Source: Verminephrobacter eiseniae EF01-2
Lineage (GTDB): Bacteria; Pseudomonadota; Gammaproteobacteria; Burkholderiales; Burkholderiaceae_C
Direction of reading: 5' to 3'
Length of the DNA: 64,000 bases
Assembly (NCBI RefSeq): GCF_000015565.1
Contig: NC_008786.1
Span: 4,452,501-4,516,500, forward strand
Below, piece after piece: positions 56,585 to 64,000 of this stretch. The position numbers were made by a program, and so were the translations under genes. The notes below the pieces were generated by a model. It had not been told where the DNA came from. It did no database searches and saw only the letters and a program-made list of their open reading frames with translations. Within the stretch, counting starts at the first letter, position 1. Each line of letters opens with the position of its first letter.

Positions 56585-57300
56585 CGCCCTATGTGTTGCA
56601 AGCCGAGGATGTGGCCATCCATTACGGCGGCACCAAGGCCCTCGACGGTGTTGCGCTGACCTTGGAGAAAGCCCAGATTCGCGGGCTGATCGGCCCCAAC
56701 GGCGCCGGAAAATCCACGCTCATCGATGCCATCACCGGCCGGCGCCGCCTGGCCCGGGGCAAGGTCATCCTCCACGGCGAGGATGTCAGTCGGCTGGGCA
56801 CCGTCGAGCGCCGCCAGCGGGGGCTGTCGCGCAGCTTTCAACGGACCAGCATCTTTGCCGGCATGACCGTCCTCGCGCAGGTGGAACTGGCGTCGCACGA
56901 GATGGGCGTCGAAAACTCTGCCGCCGATGCGCGCGCGGTGCTGGAAGAATTGAACCTCGCCAGCCTGGGCCACAGGCTGGCCGGCAACCTGGGCTACGGC
57001 GAGCAGCGCCGCCTGGACCTGGCGCTGGCCCTGGTCGGACGCCCCAAGCTGCTGATGCTCGACGAGCCCATGGCCGGGCTTTCCGTCAAGGAGTCGCTGG
57101 ACCTGGCGCAGCACCTGAAGGCCCTGGCCTCGCGCCGGGACATCGCCGTATTGCTGGTGGAACACGACATGGACGTGGTCTTTGGCATCTGCAGCGTCAT
57201 CACCGTCTTCGAACTGGGCCGGGTCATCGCCGATGGCGCACCGGCCAGCGTGCGCGCCAACCGGCGGGTGCGCGAGGCCTATCTGGGAAGCGCAGCATGA
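56581..57300 (+). CDS. livG: Liv system 3: ABC ATPase LivG-type
   Basis: A 239-aa ATPase with Walker A 'GPNGAGKSTLIDAITGRRR', 'QRGLSRSFQRTSIFAGMTV', signature-region 'LGYGEQRRLDLALALVG', Walker B 'LLMLDEPMAGLS' and 'VLLVEHDMDVV'. It is slightly shorter than the LivG of the other systems. ATGA overlaps join it to both livM and livF. Confidence 0.92.
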   Translation: MTPYVLQAEDVAIHYGGTKALDGVALTLEKAQIRGLIGPNGAGKSTLIDAITGRRRLARGKVILHGEDVSRLGTVERRQRGLSRSFQRTSIFAGMTVLAQVELASHEMGVENSAADARAVLEELNLASLGHRLAGNLGYGEQRRLDLALALVGRPKLLMLDEPMAGLSVKESLDLAQHLKALASRRDIAVLLVEHDMDVVFGICSVITVFELGRVIADGAPASVRANRRVREAYLGSAA

Positions 57301-57340
57301 GCGCCGCGCGGCCGCCCGAAGGCGAAGGTACTCCAGTGAG
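57297..57340 (+). repeat. RPPEG-type small dispersed repeat, coding copy in livF-3
   Basis: Encodes MSAARPPEGEGTPVR; nucleotide match to 42581-42610 (ATGAGCGCCGC(C/G)CGGCC and following GCCCGAAGGC) and to the GAAGGTAC-CCAGTGA part of 31631-31703. Confidence 0.6.
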
Positions 57341-58043
57341 GAGCGCGCTGCTGACACTGACCGGCGTGGATGCGTTCTACGGTTCGGCCCATATCCTGCA
57401 CGGCCTGAGTCTGGCGGTGCAGCCCGGCGAGCGCGTGGCGCTGATCGGCCGCAACGGCGTCGGCAAGACCACCGTGGTCAATACCATTTTGGGGCTGGCC
57501 CGGATGAAAAGCGGCCAGCTCCACCTGGGCGGCCAACCGATCGCCAGGCCCCGGCCCCATATCGCGGCCCGGCACGGAACGGCGGTGGTTCCACAGGGAC
57601 GGCGCATCGTCGCCAACCTGACGGTGGAAGAAAACCTGCGCCTGGGAGCGGCCGCCGGCCGCAAGGGGCACTGGAATGCGCCCGAGATCTACAAGCTGTT
57701 TCCGATCCTGAAGGAACGCGCCCGCACACCGGGCACGGCCTTGTCGGGCGGACAGCAGCAGATGCTGGCGCTGGGGCGGGCACTCATGGCCAACCCCGAC
57801 CTGATTTTGCTGGACGAGCCGACGCAAGGGCTGGCGCCGGTCATCGTGGACCAATTGGCCGACATCTTCCGCCGGGTGGCGGATCAGGGCACGGCCCTGC
57901 TGCTGATCGAGCAGAACCTGGGCCTGGTGCTGCGCGTGGCGCACCGCTACCTGGCCATGTCCAAGGGTTCGGTGGTGGCGCAGGGCGCCGTCGTCAACTC
58001 CGCCGAAGGTCTGGCAGACATTGAAGAACACGTAATGGTCTGA
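57297..58043 (+). CDS. livF: Liv system 3: ABC ATPase LivF-type with repeat-encoded N-terminus
   Basis: A 248-aa ATPase with Walker A 'GRNGVGKTTVVNTILGLA', signature 'ALSGGQQQMLALGRALMA', Walker B 'LILLDEPTQGLAP' and 'LLLIEQNLGLVL'. The first ~15 residues (MSAARPPEGEGTPVR) come from the RPPEG repeat shared with livF-2, although the two proteins are otherwise clearly different. Confidence 0.9.
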   Translation: MSAARPPEGEGTPVRSALLTLTGVDAFYGSAHILHGLSLAVQPGERVALIGRNGVGKTTVVNTILGLARMKSGQLHLGGQPIARPRPHIAARHGTAVVPQGRRIVANLTVEENLRLGAAAGRKGHWNAPEIYKLFPILKERARTPGTALSGGQQQMLALGRALMANPDLILLDEPTQGLAPVIVDQLADIFRRVADQGTALLLIEQNLGLVLRVAHRYLAMSKGSVVAQGAVVNSAEGLADIEEHVMV

Positions 58044-58109
58044 CACGGACCGTCTTGCGTGATGGTGGCAACCGGAGCCTTTGCGGCTATTTGGAAAAGA
58101 GGAACGAGC

Positions 58110-59297
58110 ATGTTCAAACACACGAAACTTCACCCGCTGCTGGCCGGCACCGCGCTGCTGGCAGCCCTGCCCCTGGCGGTCTGCGCGCAGGGCAAAGAGC
58201 CGATCAGGATCGGCCTGGTCACTTCCAGGTCGGGTGGCTTTTCCACCATGGGCGCGGACGTGGCCAGGGGCATCGGGTTTGCCGTCGATGAAGCCAACGC
58301 CAAGGGCGGGGTCGATGGCCGCCGGATCATCCTGGCCGAAGGCGACGACGAGAGCACCCCCGATGCCGGCCGGCGCGTGGCCGAGAAACTGGCCCGCGAC
58401 GGACACAATCTGCTGATCGGCCCCATCACCTCCTCCATTTCGCTGGCCATCAGCCAGAATCTGGCGCGCTGGGATGCGGCCTTCATCGGCACCATCAGCA
58501 AGGCGGACAAGCTCACCACCGACGCCTGCAATCCGCGCTTCGTGCGCACCAACCATTCCGACGCCATGGATCTGGCAATGATCGGCGAATGGGTCAAGGG
58601 CATCGAGGGCAACGACTTCGCCATCCTGGCTGCCGACTATGTCTGGGGGCAGGACTCGGCCAAGTCGTTCGAGGCCGCCGTGACCGCGCAAGGCAAGAAG
58701 GTTTCGCTCAAGCTCTTCGCTCCGCTCGGGACCAAGGACTATGCGCCCTACATCCAGCAGATCAAGGCCGCCAACGTGGATGCCATCTGGGTTGCCGATG
58801 TCTCCGGTGGCATCGCCTTCGTCAAGCAGGCGGCCGACTTCAACCTGATCCCCAAGACCCCGCTGATCGGCCACGCCCTGGTATCGAACTTCGTCATCGA
58901 TGCCACGGGCAAGGCAATGGCCAATGTGCCGGGCAACGTGGGCTTCACGCCGGACATCGACACACCGCAGACCAAAGCCTTCGTCAGCGCGTTCAAGGCC
59001 AGGCACCACCGTCTGCCGTCGGACACCGAAGGCCAGGCATACAACGGCGCCATGGTGCTGTTTCAGGGGGTCACGCTGGCCAAGAGCGTGCAGCCCGAGG
59101 CCGTCACCAAGGCGCTGCGCGGCGCCCGGGTGGATACGCTGTACGGGAAGATGACGATCCGCGCGGCGGACAACCAGTTGGTCATGCCCAACTACGTGGC
59201 GCGCGTCAAGATGGCCGACGGTGTGCTGCGGCCCGTGATCGAGCACACTTACCCGGCTTCGCTCGTGCCGGCGGCCTCGCCCCTGTGCAAGATGTAG
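58110..59297 (+). CDS. Liv system 3: substrate-binding protein
   Basis: A 395-aa periplasmic Peripla_BP_6 protein with signal peptide ending 'AVCAQ'. 'IRIGLVTSRSGGFSTMGADV' opens the mature protein; 'GHNLLIGPITSSISLAISQN' lies in the ligand lobe. AGAGGAACGAGC before ATG 58110 fixes the start. As the last gene of the bad/ali-Liv unit it is predicted to bind the alicyclic or related acid; it is only distantly similar to the binding proteins of systems 1 and 2. Confidence 0.9.
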   Translation: MFKHTKLHPLLAGTALLAALPLAVCAQGKEPIRIGLVTSRSGGFSTMGADVARGIGFAVDEANAKGGVDGRRIILAEGDDESTPDAGRRVAEKLARDGHNLLIGPITSSISLAISQNLARWDAAFIGTISKADKLTTDACNPRFVRTNHSDAMDLAMIGEWVKGIEGNDFAILAADYVWGQDSAKSFEAAVTAQGKKVSLKLFAPLGTKDYAPYIQQIKAANVDAIWVADVSGGIAFVKQAADFNLIPKTPLIGHALVSNFVIDATGKAMANVPGNVGFTPDIDTPQTKAFVSAFKARHHRLPSDTEGQAYNGAMVLFQGVTLAKSVQPEAVTKALRGARVDTLYGKMTIRAADNQLVMPNYVARVKMADGVLRPVIEHTYPASLVPAASPLCKM

Positions 59298-59929
59298 GGC
59301 CAGCACCTGCCGGTGCCTGCCCTGTATGAACGCCCCGGCGCGATGGCCCTCGGCGCCCCAGATCGCCCCCAGATCGCCCCCGGATCGCCCCCGCATCGCC
59401 CCCGGATCGAAGCCAGCCCGAAGCCGGTGGTCGCAGCCACCAGCGGCGCAGCGCCGGGCGGCGCCTGGGGCAGTCCCTGGCCTGCCACGGACATGGCGCA
59501 TGGCCTCAGCGCGTGAACAGCTTCACCACGAGTTCGCGAATACCGGGTGTTGATCCATGTCTGGCCGCCGCTGGCCACCTGGCTGCCGTCGCGGCTGCCG
59601 TCGCAGATCTGACGGCAGGCGTCTGCTGCCTGTCCATTCCTGCCTGGGGCGACCATGCACGCGACAAACGCCACGGCATGGAATATGCTCGCACTCTGGC
59701 AATCGCCGATCACCACGCACGAGGCCATCCTGGATCCAAGGCACTGGTGGCCGGCATCGGTCATGGACTGCGGCAAATTCAGGCTTGCGCGCCGCAGTTG
59801 CCAATATCCCGGCGCAGGTTCGCCGGTGTGCGCCGCATCGTCGAGCAACTGCCGGCGCTCCCGATCCCGGGCATCCTTGGCCTCGGGGGCGGGATCACTG
59901 AAGAAAACAGATTTGAAAAAGGGTTTGTC
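59298..59929. other. Long intergenic region downstream of Liv system 3
   Basis: 632 bases with no confident gene. It begins with an 11-bp tandem repeat (59358-59412). The remainder is open on both strands but matches nothing I recognise; it should contain the promoter of the DapA-like gene. Confidence 0.45.
59358..59412. repeat. 11-bp tandem repeat, 5 units
   Basis: Five units of CC(A/G)(G/C)ATCGCCC, the last diverging (CCGGATCGAAG), shortly after the end of Liv system 3. Confidence 0.8.
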
Positions 59930-60865
59930 ATGTCGAAGATGAAGGTCGAGGGCTCTTTCGTAGCCCTCATCACGCCATTCAACCAGGATGGAACCACCGA
60001 CTTTGGCGCGTTCCGGACGCTGCTGAAATTCCAGGAAAACCATGGCACCGGCGCCGTGCTCATCATGGGTTCCACCGGCGAGGTTTCCATGCTTTCGCAG
60101 CAGGAACGCCAGGCCATCATCGTGGAAACTGCGAAGATGAAAACCGGCAGGATGAAATTCTTCTACGGTTGCACCGGCAACAATACCGAAACCACCAAAG
60201 ACTATCTGCGTTTCGCCAAGGCCAATGGTGCTGACGGTGCGATTTTGGCCGCGCCCTCTTACATCTGCGGCCTGGAATCCGATATCGAAGACTACTTTCT
60301 CGAAGTTGCCGATGCCACGGACCTGCCGCTCGGGCTCTACAACAACCCGCCGCGCGTCAAGACCGACCTGCATTGGGATAACCTGATCCGGATTTTCAAG
60401 CATCCCAACTATGTGGTGCATAAAGAATCGACCACGCGCGTTGGCCAGGTGGCCCAGGTATTGCGCGCAAACACGGACGTGGCCGTGATGTGCTGCGATT
60501 CGCCGAACCTCGGATTGCTCGTCCCGACCATGAGTCTTGGCGGCCACGGCACGGCCAACATGACCGGCAATATCGCCCCGTCCGAGATGGCCGCGCTGTC
60601 GACACCGTGGACGACGCCGGATATATCCGTCAGTTTCCGCGCCACCTATCTGCATATTCTTTCCCTGCTGCACTTTTCCTATTCCGCCATCAACCCCGTC
60701 GCCATCAAATCGCTGATGAAAGCCGTGGGCCTGCCCGCCGGTGAACTGCGCAAACCCCTCAAAGGACTGGAAGGCGAGGCCCTGCTCAAAGGCTTGCGCA
60801 TCATCAAGGAATTGGGGCTGGACGAGAAGTACGGCTGGCGTTCTGCCGCACTCCAATCCTGCTGA
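59930..60865 (+). CDS. Dihydrodipicolinate synthase (DapA) family lyase/aldolase
   Basis: A 311-aa class I aldolase-family (DapA/NAL) protein. 'GSFVALITPFNQDGTTDFGA', 'IMGSTGEVSMLSQQER' (GTTGE-like motif), the Tyr in 'PLGLYNNPPRV' and the Schiff-base Lys in 'YVVHKESTTRVGQ' are visible. AAAGGG lies upstream of ATG 59930. Its neighbours (SDR and Bug-type binding protein) suggest catabolic use on a keto or hydroxy acid rather than lysine biosynthesis; substrate unknown. Confidence 0.85.
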   Translation: MSKMKVEGSFVALITPFNQDGTTDFGAFRTLLKFQENHGTGAVLIMGSTGEVSMLSQQERQAIIVETAKMKTGRMKFFYGCTGNNTETTKDYLRFAKANGADGAILAAPSYICGLESDIEDYFLEVADATDLPLGLYNNPPRVKTDLHWDNLIRIFKHPNYVVHKESTTRVGQVAQVLRANTDVAVMCCDSPNLGLLVPTMSLGGHGTANMTGNIAPSEMAALSTPWTTPDISVSFRATYLHILSLLHFSYSAINPVAIKSLMKAVGLPAGELRKPLKGLEGEALLKGLRIIKELGLDEKYGWRSAALQSC

Positions 60866-60898
60866 ACAGCCAATCGACCCGCGCCAACGCAAACCGCC

Positions 60899-61678
60899 AT
60901 GGATCTCGGAATCGCCGGCAAAACAGCACTGGTGTTCGGTGGCAGCAAGGGCATGGGCCGCGCCTGCGCACAGCAGCTTGCACGCGAAGGCGTCGAGGTC
61001 TGCATCGCTGCCCGCACACAGCAGACGCTGGCGCTGGCGGCGCAGGAGATTTCCGCGCAGACAGGCCATGCAGTGCAGTATGTCGTTGCCGACATCACGA
61101 CGCCCGTCGGGCGTGATGCCGCGCTGGCGGCCTGCCCTGCGCCGGACATTCTGGTCAACAACGCGGACGGCGCGCCGCCGGGGGATTTTCGCCAGTGGAC
61201 GCCCGCCGACTGGCATGCCGCGCTCGACTCGATGATGATAGGCCCGATAGAAATGATCCGCAGAACCGTCGATCCAATGATCGCCCGCAGGTTCGGGCGT
61301 ATCGTCAATATCGTTTCGCGCAGCGTCAAGACGCCCCAGTTCGAGTTGGGCCTGTCCAATGGCGCGCGCTCCGGGTTGGTGGGTTTCGTTGCCGGTCTGG
61401 CGCGGCAGACGGTGCGCCACAACGTCACCATCAACAACCTTTTGCCCGGTGTATTCGCCACCGATGCCCAGCGCCGCCACATTCAGGGCATGGTGGACAG
61501 CACAGGAAAATCGTTTGACCAGCTCTGGCAGGAACGGGGCAGCAACAATCCCGCAGGCCGATACGGCGAGGCCGAGGAAGTGGGCGCGCTCTGTGCTTAC
61601 ATCTGCTCTGCCCACACGGGATACATCACGGGCCAGAGTATTTTGATCGATGGCGGCGCGTACCCCGGAACCTACTGA
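60899..61678 (+). CDS. Atypical short-chain dehydrogenase lacking the Tyr-xxx-Lys motif
   Basis: A 259-aa SDR-fold protein. The nucleotide loop 'VFGGSKGMGRACAQQL' is intact, but NNAG is changed to 'VNNADGAPPG' and the catalytic YxxxK region reads 'ELGLSNGARSGLVGFVAGLA', with neither Tyr nor Lys at the usual positions. It ends in the normal 'TGYITGQSILIDGG'. The fold is therefore SDR but the chemistry may differ, or the protein may be non-catalytic. It follows the DapA-like gene by 33 bases and precedes the Bug-type gene by 56, implying one operon. Confidence 0.83.
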   Translation: MDLGIAGKTALVFGGSKGMGRACAQQLAREGVEVCIAARTQQTLALAAQEISAQTGHAVQYVVADITTPVGRDAALAACPAPDILVNNADGAPPGDFRQWTPADWHAALDSMMIGPIEMIRRTVDPMIARRFGRIVNIVSRSVKTPQFELGLSNGARSGLVGFVAGLARQTVRHNVTINNLLPGVFATDAQRRHIQGMVDSTGKSFDQLWQERGSNNPAGRYGEAEEVGALCAYICSAHTGYITGQSILIDGGAYPGTY

Positions 61679-61734
61679 AAAACGCCAGGCAAAAATCTTC
61701 AGCCCATTCGACCGCAGTTCATTCGGAAAGAAAC

Positions 61735-62745
61735 ATGATGCGCCTCAAGCGTCGTACATTCACATTCACGCAGACTGGCCTGGCCCTGCTCGGCCTGGCA
61801 GGCATTGCCTACACTGCGCCGCTGATGGCCCAGACAAATTATCCTTCGCGCCCGGTCACGATCGTGGTGCCGCATCCCGCAGGCGGTTCGGTGGACGGTG
61901 TTGCGCGCATATTTGCAGAAAAGCTGCGCGAAGAACTCAAGGAGTCTGTCGTTGTCGACAACCGTCCCGGCGCTTCGGGAATGATCGGTGCCGACACCGT
62001 CGCCCGCGCCGCGCCGGACGGTTACACACTGTACGTCAATGCGTCCATCCACTCGATCAATCCGCTTCTGTACAAGAAAAGCATCAAATTCGATGCAGTC
62101 AAGGACTTCACTGCCATCAGCCAGTTGGCCCAGGGCGCGCTTATTTTCAGCGTCAATCTCAAGGTGCCCGCCAGCACGGTGCAGGAACTGATCAAAGAGA
62201 TCAAGGCATCACCCAAAGCATATAGCTTCGGCTCCACCGGTTTCGGCGCTGCGGGCCACTTGGGCACGGCCCAGTTTCTCCATGAGGCCGGACTTTCCTC
62301 GCTGCAAATTCCTGTCGTGCTGTACAAAGGCGCTGCGCCTGCGTTGCAGGACCTGATCGGCGGCCAGATATCGGCGCTGATGGACCCGATGCTGTCCTCC
62401 CTGCCGCTGGTGAAAACGGGAAAGCTCCGGGCACTGGCAGTCACCGGGCATGAGCGCAGTCCGCTGCTGCCGGATGTTCCCACCATGCGCGAGTCCCACC
62501 TCGGGGACTTCGAGTTTTATTCCTGGTACGGGCTGTGGGCTCCGGCCAATATTCCCGAGCCGGTGCGGATGAAACTCGAAGCCGCAGCCGCGAAAATCAT
62601 GCAGTCGGCGGATATGAAAAAATACCTGAACGAGCGCGGATTCGATCCGGCCTACAAAAACTCATCGGACTTTGCGAAGTACATCGGCGTCGAAATGACC
62701 CGCTACCAGGCGATCATCGACAAAGCGAATATCACCATCGATTGA
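61735..62745 (+). CDS. Bug-family (TctC-like) tripartite-tricarboxylate substrate-binding protein
   Basis: A 336-aa periplasmic receptor with a twin-Arg-containing basic N-region and hydrophobic signal ending 'PLMAQ'. Bug hallmarks are 'NYPSRPVTIVVPHPAGGSVD', 'VVDNRPGASGMIGADTVARA' and 'PDGYTLYV'. Such receptors bind carboxylates and either feed TctAB membrane proteins or act as sensors; no tctA/tctB is in the window. The second ATG (61738) is an equally possible start. Confidence 0.9.
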   Translation: MMRLKRRTFTFTQTGLALLGLAGIAYTAPLMAQTNYPSRPVTIVVPHPAGGSVDGVARIFAEKLREELKESVVVDNRPGASGMIGADTVARAAPDGYTLYVNASIHSINPLLYKKSIKFDAVKDFTAISQLAQGALIFSVNLKVPASTVQELIKEIKASPKAYSFGSTGFGAAGHLGTAQFLHEAGLSSLQIPVVLYKGAAPALQDLIGGQISALMDPMLSSLPLVKTGKLRALAVTGHERSPLLPDVPTMRESHLGDFEFYSWYGLWAPANIPEPVRMKLEAAAAKIMQSADMKKYLNERGFDPAYKNSSDFAKYIGVEMTRYQAIIDKANITID

Positions 62746-62922
62746 GCAGCCCGCTGAAGGCCCTCGCTCCTGCCCTCGCCCTCGGTGCCGGCGTTGCACC
62801 GGCCGCCGGACGCTTGCAGTGACTGCCAGCAGTCAGCGGTTTGCGCCCTGCCTTGGCATGGGGCTTGAAACCCGCTGCTCCAATCCCTTGCCGAACAGCG
62901 GCCATGGCGCATGGCTGGCGCA

Positions 62923-63495
62923 CTATGCGCAGTGGCTGATACCAGCGAGGTCCATCAGCCGCAGCCCCTCCACCTCGTCCCTGAGCGGCGGGTAGTCACG
63001 CCAGTTGGGCAGGTGGTAATGCCACCACTCCGTCGGGTTGTGCGCAAAGCCGCTGACCACCATCAGGCCCAGCAGCAGCGCGCGGTTGCGCTGGGCCAGC
63101 GGGGGCACATCGGTGCGGCCATGGCTGGACCGGGCCGTCATGTCGTCAAAGCCGGTGCCCATGTCCAGCGGCGCGCCCGTGCCGTCCGCCAGCGTCAGGT
63201 CGATGGCCACGCCACGGCTGTGCATCGGGCCTTGACGCGGGTCGGCCACATAGTCCGGGTCTGGCAGCGCTTGCCACAACCGCCATTGGGCCGCCACTGG
63301 GCGGTAGGCGTCGAACACGCGCAGTCGCAGGCCCTGCGCTGCGGCCAGCGTGGCCGCGCGCCGCAGCGCCTGCAGCGCATGCGGGTGCAGCAAGGCGACG
63401 CTGCGCTGGTAGATGGGTTGCCGGGTCAGGTTGTCGGCGCTGGCATAGAGCAGGTCGATGTCGATCGCAGGGTGGGCAATGGTTTCGAGGAGCAT
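62923..63495 (-). CDS. ddpX: D-alanyl-D-alanine dipeptidase (VanX/DdpX family)
   Basis: A 190-aa zinc dipeptidase. The VanX motifs are visible: 'GPMHSRGVAIDLTL' (zinc His and Asp), 'DMGTGFDDM' and 'EWWHYHLPN' (catalytic Glu and zinc His). Arg in 'VFDAYRPVAAQ' is the conserved active-site Arg. ATG at 63495 fits the family start and lies 4 bases after the upstream ABC ATPase gene. It would recycle D-Ala-D-Ala brought in by that transporter, as in the E. coli ddp operon. Confidence 0.88.
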   Translation of the reverse strand: MLLETIAHPAIDIDLLYASADNLTRQPIYQRSVALLHPHALQALRRAATLAAAQGLRLRVFDAYRPVAAQWRLWQALPDPDYVADPRQGPMHSRGVAIDLTLADGTGAPLDMGTGFDDMTARSSHGRTDVPPLAQRNRALLLGLMVVSGFAHNPTEWWHYHLPNWRDYPPLRDEVEGLRLMDLAGISHCA

Positions 63496-63499
63496 GGGG

Positions 63500-64000
63500 T
63501 CAGGCTTGGGGTGGGATTGGCGCCGGGGCGCGGTCGGCATCGATGGTGTGTGCGCGCCGGCATCTGAGCCAGCGGCTGCCGTCTGCCAGAGGCATCAGCG
63601 GCTGCGGCTGCTCGCAGCCGCTGGCGGCGTAGCTGCAGCGGTCGCGGAAATGGCAGCCCGCCGGCAGGCGGCGGTTGGACGGGATTTGCGCATTGTCCGC
63701 CACCCCGTCAGGCGCCAGACGACCGATCACCGGAACCGATGCCAGCAGCAACTGCGTATAGGGATGGACGGGGCGGCCCAGCACATCGTCAGCGGCGCCG
63801 ATTTCCACGACCTGCCCCAGGTACATGACGGCGACATCGTCGGCGATATGGCGCACCACCGACATGTCATGCGAGATGAACAGGTAAGCCAGTTGGCGCT
63901 CGCGCTGCAAGTCCAGCAGCAGGTTGAGGATTTGCGCCTGCACCGACACATCGAGTGCCGATGTCGGCTCGTCCAGCACCACGATGGCCGGATCGGCCGA
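63500..64000 (-). CDS. Dipeptide/oligopeptide ABC transporter ATPase, C-terminal part (gene runs off the window)
   Basis: The visible 166 C-terminal residues contain Walker B '[20 protein letters not shown]', '[20 protein letters not shown]' and the OppD/F-type C-terminal extension with Cys-rich '[18 protein letters not shown]', which binds an Fe-S cluster in some members. The 5' part lies beyond 64000. Linkage to the dipeptidase suggests a DdpF/DppF-like role in D-Ala-D-Ala or general dipeptide uptake. Confidence 0.9.
   Translation of the reverse strand, partial: SADPAIVVLDEPTSALDVSVQAQILNLLLDLQRERQLAYLFISHDMSVVRHIADDVAVMYLGQVVEIGAADDVLGRPVHPYTQLLLASVPVIGRLAPDGVADNAQIPSNRRLPAGCHFRDRCSYAASGCEQPQPLMPLADGSRWLRCRRAHTIDADRAPAPIPPQA

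Noticed and set aside
59249..61615. Long bottom-strand frame opposite the DapA-like and SDR genes
   Set aside because: Antisense shadow; the top strand carries the recognisable families.

Overview
The window is a chromosomal segment of a high-GC betaproteobacterium. Gene content and order (proVW with a GbdR-type regulator, ruvA/ruvB, a DUF2818-DUF1178 pair, def/fmt, LysM-dprA, yajC-secD-secF, a fused indolepyruvate oxidoreductase) fit the Comamonadaceae. The very high number of Liv-type ABC transporters and the many small repeats make a Verminephrobacter-like organism my best guess. That is inference from memory; a 16S or whole-genome comparison would be needed. No rRNA, tRNA or CRISPR array was seen.

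Layout: 0-3.2 kb, betaine/choline-type ABC transporter (proV, proW) and its GlxA/GbdR-like AraC regulator. 3.2-7.3 kb, GntR regulator, a complete IS1182-type insertion sequence, a decayed IS66 transposase fragment, ybeY. 7.3-13.3 kb, phoH, ruvA, a secreted lysyl-endopeptidase-like lipoprotein, ruvB, DUF2818, DUF1178. 13.4-18.3 kb, Liv system 1 (G-F-K-H-M). 18.4-31.3 kb, housekeeping: pgk, azlDC, fmt, def, LysM protein, dprA, DUF1631, secF-secD-yajC. 31.7-39.6 kb, fused 2-oxoacid:ferredoxin oxidoreductase, MFS exporter, an AT-rich island carrying an unknown protein, an enoyl-CoA hydratase. 39.7-49.1 kb, Liv system 2 with an acyl-CoA synthetase, two tandem binding proteins and an acyl-CoA dehydrogenase. 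49.4-59.3 kb, a cyclohexanecarboxylate (bad/ali) catabolic operon joined to Liv system 3. 59.9-62.7 kb, DapA-like lyase, atypical SDR and Bug-type binding protein. 62.9-64 kb, D-Ala-D-Ala dipeptidase and the end of a peptide ABC ATPase gene.

How the genes work together: the 49-59 kb block reads as one unit. A MarR regulator (BadR-like) faces badH-badI-aliB-aliA, followed by livH-M-G-F-K. Together they would import an alicyclic acid, activate it to its CoA ester, oxidise it and open the ring to pimelyl-CoA. The hydratase step (BadK) is not present locally. Liv system 2 repeats the theme (importer + CoA ligase + acyl-CoA dehydrogenase) for an unknown acid; here binding protein and dehydrogenase start were duplicated in tandem, leaving a dehydrogenase scrap between the two binding-protein genes.

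The most unusual layer is repetitive DNA. There are three copies of a 160-bp element that is almost entirely one long imperfect hairpin with 18-bp terminal inverted repeats. It lies in the phoH/ybeY gap, between azlC and azlD, and upstream of the oxidoreductase gene. There are two copies of a ~105-110-bp element bounded by ATTCCAT/ATGGAAT, two copies of a ~160-bp degenerate repeat, and a small coding repeat that supplies the N-termini of two LivF proteins. Several touch gene ends: one supplies a base of the azlC stop codon, one extends the GbdR-like protein.
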